DNA of 64,000 nt from Motacilla alba alba (lineage: Eukaryota > Chordata > Aves > Passeriformes > Motacillidae): assembly GCF_015832195.1 (NCBI RefSeq), contig NC_052027.1, positions 4,604,649 to 4,668,648 on the forward strand, written 5' to 3'. Positions 27,801 to 39,800 of this stretch are shown in pieces. The position numbers and the translations under genes are program-made. The notes under the pieces are model-generated. The model made no database searches. It saw only the letters and a program-made list of their open reading frames with translations, and had not been told where the DNA came from. Positions within the stretch are counted from its first letter, which is position 1; each line of letters opens with the position of its first letter.

Positions 27801-30800
27801 TGCTCACAGAGAGGAAATACCCACCTTGGACTCAATCACTGCATCTGGAGGCACAGGGCTCCTTCGGATGAGGCTCAGTCCACTCTGCACAGGCAAAATC
27901 ACCTGCAAATATAGCACAATTCTCATCTGCTTGGTACCTGGCTTTCTGTCACCCAAGTTCCACTGATATGAAGGATAATCCTGTGGCCACAGTAGTTTTT
28001 CCCCTACTCCTGTTCTTTAGCTGAAGCTCCCTCCAATACAAACATTTCAGGCATTTGTATTCGCTCACATTCCTCTTCCAAACTCATTGCTTACACAAAT
28101 GCCAGGGGAAAAAAAATGCAATCTTGTCTCTCCAGTTTCTAAAATCACAACATATTGTTTGTGCATCCTATTACTTCTCCTTTTTATTCTCTTTGCTGAC
28201 TCCTGTTGTGCTGGTGATGCCCTAGAGCCCCCGAAGCCCTTAAAGCAGAGTGGTGATTCTCTAGTTGTGCTGTAGAGCTGATTATTTACTCTTAAGTGCT
28301 CTCCTTTTATCTTGCCTTTAACACACTGTAAGATGTAGACAGAGCAGGGACCACTCCTGAATATAGAAACTCATACCTAGAGCTCAAGTAAGGTGAATTA
28401 TAATAAAATCTGAGTTCATTTTAGGTCCTTCGGATAATGGCACCAACAAAAGAAGCATTTTAAAGAGTACTTTGCAAAATCCATAGATACAGCACTGCAG
28501 GCACCTTAACCAATGGCATTGCACTAACCTGCTCAACACGAGGATCTGAATTAATCACTGAATTTAATTTTCTGACAGCTAGTACATTTTCATCTGATAC
28601 ATTCTCCAGGTAGACTTGTCCTTTCATGAGTGTATTCTCTACACAGATCACTGCATCCATGCTCAGCAAGTGGTTATCCATGACAAAGCTGTAGTACTGA
28701 ACAGCATTCCTTTGATCAGCATCAATAAAGACTATATCAAAGTGCTCGTCCTCAGCATGTAATGCCTGGGAAAAAAAATTATATTGGAGAAAACACTAAT
28801 TATTTACCTGAAAGTTTAACATGTTGCCATTAACTTGTTGTTTATACAAACCCCAAACCAGACAGAAACTTGTTCTTTCAAGGTAACACTTCTAGAAATG
28901 CTTCTGGAGATCTTGGGAGTTTTCCATGCTTTTGCAAACAATTCTTCAGCAATGAATCTCTGAACCTCTCAAGGAAAATCAGGATATAAAAGAGGATGGC
29001 TCATCCCAGCTTATGGTGTTGAGAGTCACAGCAGAAACACCTGCGTACCTTGAGTCAAAGTAAATTGATCCATCAGGGTAAGACTGACATCAAACCCTGA
29101 CACTGAGGTGCTGCAAGAAGTTCTCTCTTCTCAAAAGAGCAACTATCAACAAATTGAAGAGTGGCAATTATATCAGTCTGGGGGGAAAAAGAAGCATAAG
29201 GCAGATCTGGGAATTGCAAACTAGTGTGTCCCACTTCAGTAGCAGGAAAAAGGTTGAAATCCCAATTAATATAGAATTATAAAGCACATGAAAGAACAGG
29301 TCATGATAGAGATAAAGCAGCACAGGCCCTGTGAAGGAAAATGATGTTTCTTTAATCTAAAAAAATGCTTTGGATGGCTCAGCAACAGAGAGGATAAAAG
29401 AGAACTGGCTGCTATCATCTAATTGGATTTTCAGAAATGTGGCACACCTTCCCTCCAAGCAGGCTGCTGATGATAATGTATAAAAGTGTTGATGGATGAC
29501 CAGATGGGAGCCTTTGCAGCCTTCTCCTGTGGCAGTTAATGCACTCGCTGCCCAAGAGGCTGCTATGGAATATTTCAGATTCCATCTGGGACTATTTAAC
29601 TGCATCTGTGTGCGTCGCAGTGAAACAACAGCTCATCCACCTATCTCGGCGAGCAGAAATGCTTTCAAGTCTTTGCATTTCAAGGGAAAAAAGAAACAGT
29701 TCTGTTTTCCAGATCTCACTGTCTCTACCACGACTTTTAACAGTGTTTCTTGCGTCCAGATTTCCCTTTTGTGTTTAGAGACATTGTGCACTACGAGTGA
29801 TGAGCCATCCCTTGGGATGTACCAGCAAAAGCATCAACAAAGGCAACAGAATGTGAAAAACTGGTTTGGTTTTGGGAGTAAGTAAGGTTAATGGCTCCCA
29901 AAGAGAGATTTCAGGAGCCTTTCTGAGGCAGGAGTGTGTGGCTCAGACAAGGAAATCAAGGAAAGCAGATCACTGAAGCATTGAACTCCTCTGTTGTGCA
30001 AACTGGTGTCATTGTGAGCTTGTTAGTGGTGGGGGAATGAAGCTTGGATAGTCACATTTAACTGGGGATGCTAGACAGCACAGAAACTCTGCTGAAAGCA
30101 TTCATGGGCCCACATTTAGGACACATTACACTATAATGAAAGAAGACCTTAAGGCCAAATATATGCTGGTTTATTATAAATGTAGGAGAAACTGGGACAT
30201 CTGGATTCCTGGGATTCATCTTTGCATTTCATGACCAACAAGAAAATCTTGGCCTGGCTCCCTCTTGAGCCACATTGGTGGAAAGCAGCCGGAACATTTT
30301 TGCTACTGTGGAAGGGTGTCTGAATCAGGTTACACCTCAGTCAGTCTGCCCAATGTAGGTACTTCAGGAAGGGTCAGAAGATGAAAGCTGGGTGCAGGAG
30401 CCCATCACAAAGACAGATTAGAGGTCTCATTCCTCAGGGAGAAGAGCCAAGGCCAAATTCAAGTAATTATCATGACTTATCACCACTTTCTGACTTGTAA
30501 CCTTCCTGGGTGCAGGAGGTGGGGGGCAGACATTCAGAAACAGATGTGGCCATGGCTGAACATATGTTACTCCTGCTCCGTGGGATGGCTCCCTAATGAA
30601 AAAGAATCTCACTTTTATGCATTGACTTCATTAGGTCCATATGGAGTTGTGCAGCTCTCTGGATATTAGCTGGACTTCTCATTTCAGCCCTCTTTCTGTA
30701 CTGCCTACCTGCTGACAGCTTATCTCTTTCTTATCTGTCTTCTGATACAGATAAACCACCTTTCAACACCACAGCATCCATCCCAGGAGGGTGCTTGGGT

Positions 30801-33800
30801 CGGATGTGTAACCAGTGCACACCAGGCTTGTCCTTGGGTGTGCCAGGCCATGGTTTCTAAGGCATTTCTCTTCTGCCACTTCTCTGAGTCCTGAATGGCC
30901 AACCAGAAAGGTCACTTGGGCATCCAGATACCCAGTGCCTGACACACAGAAGGAACAACCTGAGTTTGTCCTGGAACCTGCCATTGTTTGAGCTTCTTGT
31001 TTCCACAGCTTCATAATTGCTGCTGGGTTTTCCATAGTTACAGCTCCAGGGCTATAAGAAGAGTCCACAAAATTCCTTCAACCAGCCTTACCTTTAGAGC
31101 AGCCTCTAAACAGCAGGATAACAGCCACAGGGAGAGGAGAGTGCCCTGTTTCCTGGAGCCCCTTGGCTAGCAACACACAGGTCACCCAGGCAGGTGGTCA
31201 CCATGGCCAGGGCACCACCCTGGAGAGTTTCCTCACTGCCAGCACCCACTGCTGAGCAAAAACAGCCAGAAAATAAAAGATCTGCTCTTACTGCAGAGCT
31301 AAGCACTGGAAAAATGGGTACAGTGGTAGAGAGGACAACTCCATGCTGTCCAGTATGGATGAGGGGATAAATGAGGGATTGACACCTTGGCCCTCCCAGC
31401 ACAGACTGGGCCAGGCCCTGCCTGGGAGCTCACAGCACTCTGGAGATGCCATTGTCCTTTGCTTGGAGAGGCAGAGCCCAAATGCCTCCAACTGTGAGGA
31501 AAGCTGAGATCCAGAAGGAAATAATCTGCCTGCAAAATATCCTGCTGAAACTAATTTCCTGAGTGTTTACAGTGCAATCCCTGCTCCTTGCTACAGAGTC
31601 ATCATAGATGGTAACAGATGGCAATAAGAGTTTTAATTCAGAACAAACTTGGCTAAAATTAATGCTTTTGCTTGCAGTGAGTCATTAACTTCCTTTCAGA
31701 TTAAGGAAAAAAAAAAAAAAGCAACAAACCAGCTGTAACACAGCATTCCATTGAGGAGATGTACCAAAAGTGACCATGAGAAAGGGCACAGCAGCAGCAC
31801 TGCTGATGGATACAGCAAAAGATCAGGGAGGGGATATCCTGAATAAAAACATGAATGAATCTTCTGCCAAAGCTCAGAGCAAACCTGATTGGAGTCCTGA
31901 TCAGAGACAACACTCTCATAAGACACATACAAACTCAATCAGAAAAAAAATGACTGCCCAGTTCCTTTGATATGGATCATACAGTCAGCATATTTGTAAT
32001 AAAGATGTACTCAAAACTTATTACCTTTCTTGTGCCTTGTTCTTGACCTAAATGTAATAGCAATCCATCCTTGGGGTGCACAGAATACATGAAAAAGTAG
32101 AGTTTCCTTTTAAAACACCATTAGAATATTTTACCGTGTGTGGACATACACTCTTGTTACTTCTAAATGCTATTCTATTGAGTACAGTTTATATTCACCA
32201 GCAAAGCGAAATCTCTGGGGAAGCCAGAGAGGGAATGCAATTTCTAGTAATAACAGCTCACAACAGTGAATACTATCCACTTATCCCCACAATTTCCAGC
32301 TATTTTGGACTCCTTTCTGAATTAACCTTTCATATCAAAAGGAGCAATTCTAGAGCACACTAGAGACTCCGACACAATTTCATGCATAATTTATTCACTC
32401 AGTTCAACATTAAACGCAGAGTCCTTGACTTTGTCAAGGTGGATTCTGTTGGCAGACTTCACAAGCAGCAAAACAGGAGAAATGAGATCTGCAGCTCAAC
32501 CTCTTCACCTATTCTGTCTGCTAACAGGAGGGAAAAAAAGAAGAAAGCAAACCCTGACATGCTTCCACAATGCCCTGCAATCAGCAGAATTGGCTGCAAA
32601 CACCGTGTTATTTTTGTGTTGCATTTTCAATTTTAAAATGGAAGGATCAAAATAATGGATGGGAATAATTTCCTGATAGTTTGCATTCACTCCAGACTCA
32701 ATCGTGCATCCATTGTTCATCAAAATCCACTGGGATTTGAAGGAAGCTCTTTGTGCAGGATCAGGCTCTTGCTGGCAGCAGATCCATGGCAAGGCACATT
32801 ACCCAGGCAGGGCACAACAGAGTTCAGACTTCAGGGCAGATTTGTTGGGAAATGTTTTTAAACGCTGGCTCAGGACAGGTTGAATATGTAGCTAATTCCC
32901 ACCAAAGACCTGAGACTGAACCTGTAGAAAGGCTTCCCTCAGTCCACATTTCAAAATACCATGTAGAATTCCCGAGGCCCTTGGGCACAGAGGGTTGTGC
33001 TGTGGTCTGTGTGAGCTCTGTGCTCTGCTGGGGACCTCACCCAGTGTCTGTCCCTCATGTGTGGGGAAGGTGGAATTTTATCACCATGCCCTCGGGTATC
33101 GAGTGAACCCTACCATGTACTTGAGCTCTCTGGCCGCTGTCTGGTACTTAGCATCCCTTGACAGGTCAAAATCCCAGATGTTTTGTGCTGGCTGTGATCT
33201 GGGACAAGAGGCAGGGAAACAGGCAACCCTGCCAGTGCTGTGTGACAACACAAGGGAGCACCAAGAGGCTTCAGAGAGCCTGGCCAAGGTGCTGCCATGG
33301 ACTGCTGTGCTGCCTTTGCTCTGCTCTCTGCTCACTCCCAGCCCTGCTGAGCCATGGATTTAGGTGAAAGAGCCAAAGCCACAGGGGTGACACAATGGCC
33401 CCACTGTCCGAGGTGCACTGGCACAGATGTGCTGCATCCTTATGGCAACTGCTGCAAGATCTGGCAGCTTCCTCATAAAGGGCAGAAGAAGTTGTGGGGG
33501 CAGCTCTGGACACATCCTGCAGCACCTGGATGATACCTGAGGCTGGGATGCAGCTCCTGGGTAGCCTAGTTTTACACCAGAAGGGAGAGATCATACTCCT
33601 TCTGACAGTTTGGACATGCTGAATCACAGCTTCATGCAGCAGAGAAGGAGTTCCTTGACAGCTAGTTAATCTATAGACCATATGACATTTTCCTGCTTTG
33701 AATGGGCTGGGGCAGTGAGGCAAATCTGCTTCCAGGAGTTGTATTACTGTGACAATTTGAGGAGCAGAGGATAGGCAGAAATATTGCCTTTCTGTACTTG

Positions 33801-36800
33801 GCTTAGAAGCAAGATTCAGCCATCACCACCAAGCAAGAAAGCTGCATCAGACACCTCCAAAGAGCAGTTGGTGGGAGACCAGCTCTGCCCTCTAGTTTCT
33901 ACAAAGGGATGAGAATGACACCTGGGGCTGCAGACTCTGTAGGCAGCAAGGACAATCCTTGCCAGAATCCAGCTCTTCCTAACCTCACTGTGCTCCTCAA
34001 CAAACATTGGCCAGCTCTGCTCTAGACCAGCCTCCCCGCAGACCATGAGGGACTGAAATGTTCTCCACCTCCTCTGTGAAGCTGAGCTGTGAGAGCCGTG
34101 CTGTGCCATCCCTCACCCATCTCCTGCCTGTATCCTCCTGCCTTTCAGCTGTCCACGAGGCAGCAAAGGAAGCCTGCTCAGTCTCCAGCCTACACTGGTC
34201 ATCTGGGAGGGAAAAGGCAGCATGCTGTCCGCAGGCTGAGCCTCTTCCACATACCCAGGCATCCCCTGCAGCTGCCAAACTCCAGCCGGGCAAACCTCAA
34301 GAAACCCAAAATGCAAATGCACCAGAAAGACCACCAAATTCATTGCTTCAGCATTTACAGTCTCTGTGAATTAAACCTGCAGGACAATCCTGATTGTCCT
34401 GATACTGATGACAAAACGCCTGCCACACTGAATAGCAAAAGTTCAGAGCCCAGTGCTGAAATCCTGCACAGAAAGGTGTCCCCATGCTGGGAGCTCTCCT
34501 GCCAAACACGAGCATCTCTGTTCCCAACAGCTCCAAGAGGTATTTGAAGTTCTGAGCACCTGCAGAACTGGGGTCAGGATGTGCCTTCATGTTGCAATTG
34601 GAGGATATAAAATCAATTGCAACATTCTGTTTTAAGGATTTAATTTTCATGTCTTTGCTCCCTTCTTTAATCTCTACACAGCATGTACTCTGCCTGCCTC
34701 TAGATATTTTAATTCAGTCACAGTAAGTCAGTTGCACAGAATGGGCACTAGAGAGCAACAGCAATTCAATTAATTTCACACTCACTGCAGGGAGCTGGGA
34801 TTTTAAATGCTGCACATTGCAGGTGATCTGTAACATTTCGTTTTTTCGTATACTTGCAAAGCTCTTTGTTTCTTTCTTATCAAACTTGGAGGTCATGAAA
34901 ACCAGAGGTCAGAAAGCTCCTGGCCATTTCATTTGAAAAATAAATATGGTGCCTGCTAATGCAAATAAAGTTACAATCAAGCTCACACTGACACATCCTG
35001 ATTGAAAATTAAATCAGATCAAATTGATTTGTATTAATAATGGAAAGGCTTTTTAATGAAGCTGGTATGGGCACCACCAGTCTCATGCTGGACCCACAGC
35101 AGTGTCCTGGAGATCCATAAACTGGAATTAGATGTGAGCTGCCAGCAATCATAAGATTTCTCTGTCTTGGGACAAAGTCACCAGTCAGAATGAAACCAGT
35201 ACAGCTACGGCATTATTTGTCTGGGGCTAATCACATTGCCCTGGAAGTGAGAAAGTGGGGTCTGACTTTTCTAAGAGTTTGCTGTGGGGAAAAATATTGA
35301 GAGGTTGAGGAGAATTAGAAATTTCACTGGGAGTTTCCCAGCTCTTGTGAACATTGGGAAACCTGCTGAACCAATTCAAAAGTTGGCTCAGCAGGGTAAA
35401 GATCCATTCTTCCTGTTTGTTACATTTGGAATTAGGGACCCGAAACAAAGCCAACCCTTGTTGAGTTAAACCTCCATTGAAGCCTACCAACCTACATTGA
35501 GAGCCTGTGATTCCTCTGATCAAAAAGCTGCAGGATTTTAGTTAAAAGGGAGGAAAACTGTCTTGTGTGACAGAGCTGCCCCATCATACATTGGAAATAA
35601 GAAATAACCTCAGTGCAAGAGTGTGTTCACACATTTGCAAGCAAACCAGAGCCACCACCCAGCATCGTGTGGGCAGGGAATAAGACCTGAAATTCTTTAA
35701 TGTGCTCTTCACAAGAACTCCCAATCTCCCCTTCCAGCTGATTTTACCTCCAAGGTGTCTGCCACTGGTCCCACTCGCAGGCTTATCTTTTTGCCATCTG
35801 AGGAATAATCAAATGCCTCCTGGCTGTTCATTCCGAGATACGGCTCTTCTGCACAGGCAAAGATTTTGCCATTGTCTGGCAATTCCTCTGCAATAGCAAG
35901 GATACTGTAACCTTTAAGCTTGCCAATTAATAAAATCTTCCTGGCTCTGGTCATATGGACAAACATCCTAAAAATTTGGCCTGTGGAAAGACAAGAATGA
36001 AAATTTGAAAATAAAACCATGAGAAGGACTGTACTTTGTTCACAGTGAAAATTAGATGTGCCTTTTAAGTGATCATTAAAAAAAACCCTAATCTTAAAAC
36101 ACTCTCAAATAAGGGTTTAACCACAGAATCTGACAAAATTTCATCTAAAAATGCAGCTAAAAGACAACAGAATAAAAGGACTGATTTTAAATGTAGAACT
36201 TTTATCATCAATGCTGCTATTGTTCAAGTGCTTGTTAAATAGTGCTTGAAATATTGCATATTTTAACATTCCCCCCATACGAAAATGGCTTTGAGATGGC
36301 TCCATATTCTTTCTGGAATCCAACATTAAAAAAAAAAAATCACTACATTACCTTGCATTTGCTCTTAGAGTCATTATCCCTAGACAGCACCATCATTTAA
36401 GAAATTTATCATCAGTGGTGTCCTTCGAACAATGTATTAGTGTAATAGATTATAAGAGTACTTCACTGGGATGATATATTACTCCAAAGATGAGAACATC
36501 TGGGAAGAATGAATCTGGGAATAGATTTAGTGTAATGGGCTTTATAAGAGGATACAAGCCTGGGTATTTCTATTTGTAAAGGTGCAGTGCTTGGCCACAG
36601 CCACCTCCACCACAAAAAGCATATAAACCCCTATCAGACATCCCAAACCCAAATGAGGAGCTTTTTCCATCCCTTTCCCTTCCAGGAAGGGTGGTGATCT
36701 CTGCTGTTCACTAAGGGTTGGGGCTGGTGCTGGGGATTAAAACACTCATGTGTGGGCACGTGTGAGCAAATACAGGGGCATGGAAGAGGAAAACTCATGC

Positions 36801-39800
36801 CAGAGGAAGATCAAAGCCCACAGGAAGCTCATATCTTTCTTTATAAGTAATTTCCCACATTTTCTGAGCATTTCCATGGCATTCATCCTCCCCTTACTCA
36901 AGACAAAGTAAAGGATGATAGCTTCAACTCCAGTGACAGCCTTTACACCAATCTGGTGCATTTTTACCCTCTTGGCTGAACAACTTGCCATTCAAAGAGC
37001 CAGAGGCACGTGTTTCCTGAAGTCTGACACTGCTTTCAACTCCTTCAGCATCTCCTGGGATGAGCTCAGGTGAAGTTTTTCTGGAGAAAAAAAAAAAAAA
37101 AAAAAAAAAAAGACATTTCAGTATTATGATAACAACCAAAATCTGAGCATCCAGCATAAAAAGCAACAACCAAGAGGGAACTCCTTGAAAAGCTCCATCT
37201 GTGCATGACCATAAAAAATTAGCCCACAAGTATCCTAAATTCCAGTCCTGAGAGAACCCAGTTTGGCAATAAGCACATCTCAGTGCTGGCAGCCACCCCA
37301 GCCACAGGGGCTTGGGAAGGAGGGAACATGGGACTGAAGGAAAGGATTCCCCACTGCTCAACCCCAAACCTTTCCCATTTTCAGCTGGTCCCAGACAGAT
37401 CTCTGTCTATCTGCTGCTTTGGAGTGGATTACTACAGTTACCCTGGCCAGGTTTTGTCCAGTTCTAAATTATTAGTTTTGTTCCAGCCAAAAATAAGGTT
37501 TCTTTGCAGAATAGAGGGAAAGATATAAAATCTAAATTTTTCTTACAAGGTAGGAAAAAAAAATGTTTTTCCTCACAAAGTGCTCAGAAAAGCAGGGTGC
37601 CTCCAGATGCTATTTCACAGAAGTCAGGCCTGTGACAATGTCTCTGGATGAAGTGAGATGTTACCTATTACATAGGGAAGGCAATAGAGGACTGGAGGAA
37701 GTCCATAGCCTCCAGACAGGTTAGATTACCCTGTGTGAAGAAAGTAACCACCAGAAATGGATGGTGATCATTCTTTGGGCCAGAATTTAGAGCCATTTCA
37801 GTGGGTTTTTTTCCTCCAGCTCCCCCCCCCACACTCCTCAGTAAAATGAGAAAGAATTCATAACCCGTGTCAGCCACAGTCAAATAATCCAAGACTTAAA
37901 GAGTAGAACATTTCATATAACCTCTTTTCTGCCCCTCACAAATGCTTTAACAACTTTAATAAGATAATGTATAGCTATTATCCTACAGCAAGTGTAAGTC
38001 AAACAACTATCAGCTATTATTTCAGCAACAGAGAGAACGCTCAGCGTTCCCATAATCCACAGCCTGGAACAGTTTACACATTGTCAATTTTAGACAGAAC
38101 TGGCTTTTTCCACATATCAAAATGTACACTGATAAATGGGAATTGTTTAGCAGACCCCACATGGCTGGGTAATATACTGTAGCTCAAGAAAGAATAATGA
38201 GGGTATCAGTTGGACTTCTGAATTAATGATACCTTAAATTAGTTTAATTAATTAGTTTAGTTACCAGAGTAATTTAGTTAGCAGATTAATTAATGTTTGT
38301 TGAGTGCTTGGAGATAAAAGCCACATCTAAAGGCTGTTATTAGAGGGTGGATCCAGAGGTGCAGGTTTTCTTCACTCCTAATTTATCCCAGCTGGATCCA
38401 GGGGCTCACTCTTCGAGCCTTCCAGCAAGCACAGTGTGGAGGTTGGTGCTCCCCAGGAACTGCTGCAGCTCAGACACTGCCACAGTCAACAATCAGCTGG
38501 GAGAATATCTCCAAAAATTTACGCTTAAAGCTTTTTGTTCTCCCCTCCTTTCCTGCAGGCTGTGGGCTCACACACACATCCATGCACACTTTGCTGCATG
38601 TTTGGGTGCACTTAAATCTCATTCCACTTCCCTCACATTTCTGGCGTGTTCTGGACAGAAAATCTAACAAGATATCCATCCCATCACAGACAAAAGCACC
38701 AGGTTACAGAGGAGAATCTGTACCTCTTGGAAGCTGCCATTGCATCCAGGTAAGGGTCTAGTCCAAGAGCAACATCAAGAGCTTTTTGTAAGTAATTCCT
38801 GAGCTGTTCAGGAACACGAGAGTCATTGAGGGCTATTTCTTTGGCTTTGAGAAGGTTCTCAGCAATGTGCCCAGCTGGAGTTTCTGAAATGGAAATTAAA
38901 AGGAAGAATAATGATTTTGTAACTGCTCAATCAGTGGAAGTGGAGTTTAAAGTACATAAGCACAGGTGTGCTTTTTTTTTTTAATACAAAATACAGGGTT
39001 TTGAAGGGCTATGAGAACAACCACAAAAACCTTTTCAAATTGAAAACATCTTATACTTCTAAGATTTTTGCTGCATGCATTCTCCCTTTTCCCCCTCAGA
39101 GCTGATCAAGAATAAGAATGTTTTAAACACATTAATTTTGCTTTTAAAGCTCCGAGACAAACATCAAACACCAAACAACTGCATATAAACCCTGCTCCTC
39201 CAGGTCTGATTTTCCTTGGAGGAAACAAAATGCTTCCAAAACTGCTCTTGCCAAACCAGGCAGGAGATGCAGGCAGTGGGTGAAGCTTTGTAAAAAGGAA
39301 GATCTGTGTGTCAGTGGGATGCACAAGTGTCCCCAAGCTGTGTTTCTGCCAGGGAGGCTGCTGTGCACCACACAACGTGTCAGCTGTGTGTTCAAAGGCT
39401 GTGGAAACGTCTCCAAGATCCAGATCACCTTGCTCTGGGAGCCAAAGCAATGCTGCCCGTGGCACTGAACCTGCCCTGAGACCACAGAAAACCTTTATGG
39501 CAGCAATCCACCATGGATCACAGCAAGCTGTGGCCCCAGAGGGCGAGGCAAGGTTCAGAGGAACTCCCCCACTCCCCAAGTGTGAGGGCACGTGCTGGGT
39601 TATGAAAGCACCTGTGAGACACAGGCCAAGAGGCTGGGGTGGAGCAGATGGCCCCTGGCAGGGTTTTATTGCCTGTGATAGAAAAGCTGCAGAGAACGAC
39701 ATGGAGTGAGTGAAAACAGACATCTCTTTTACTTCTGTGGCTTTCCAGTACCTGAAGGAAGCCTACAAGGATGAAGGCATAGAAGGCATGTAGTGGCAGG

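Noticed and set aside
39106..39723. 205-codon minus-strand frame in MT-Ox intron 1
   Set aside because: No motif, no conserved look, and out of phase with flanking exons.
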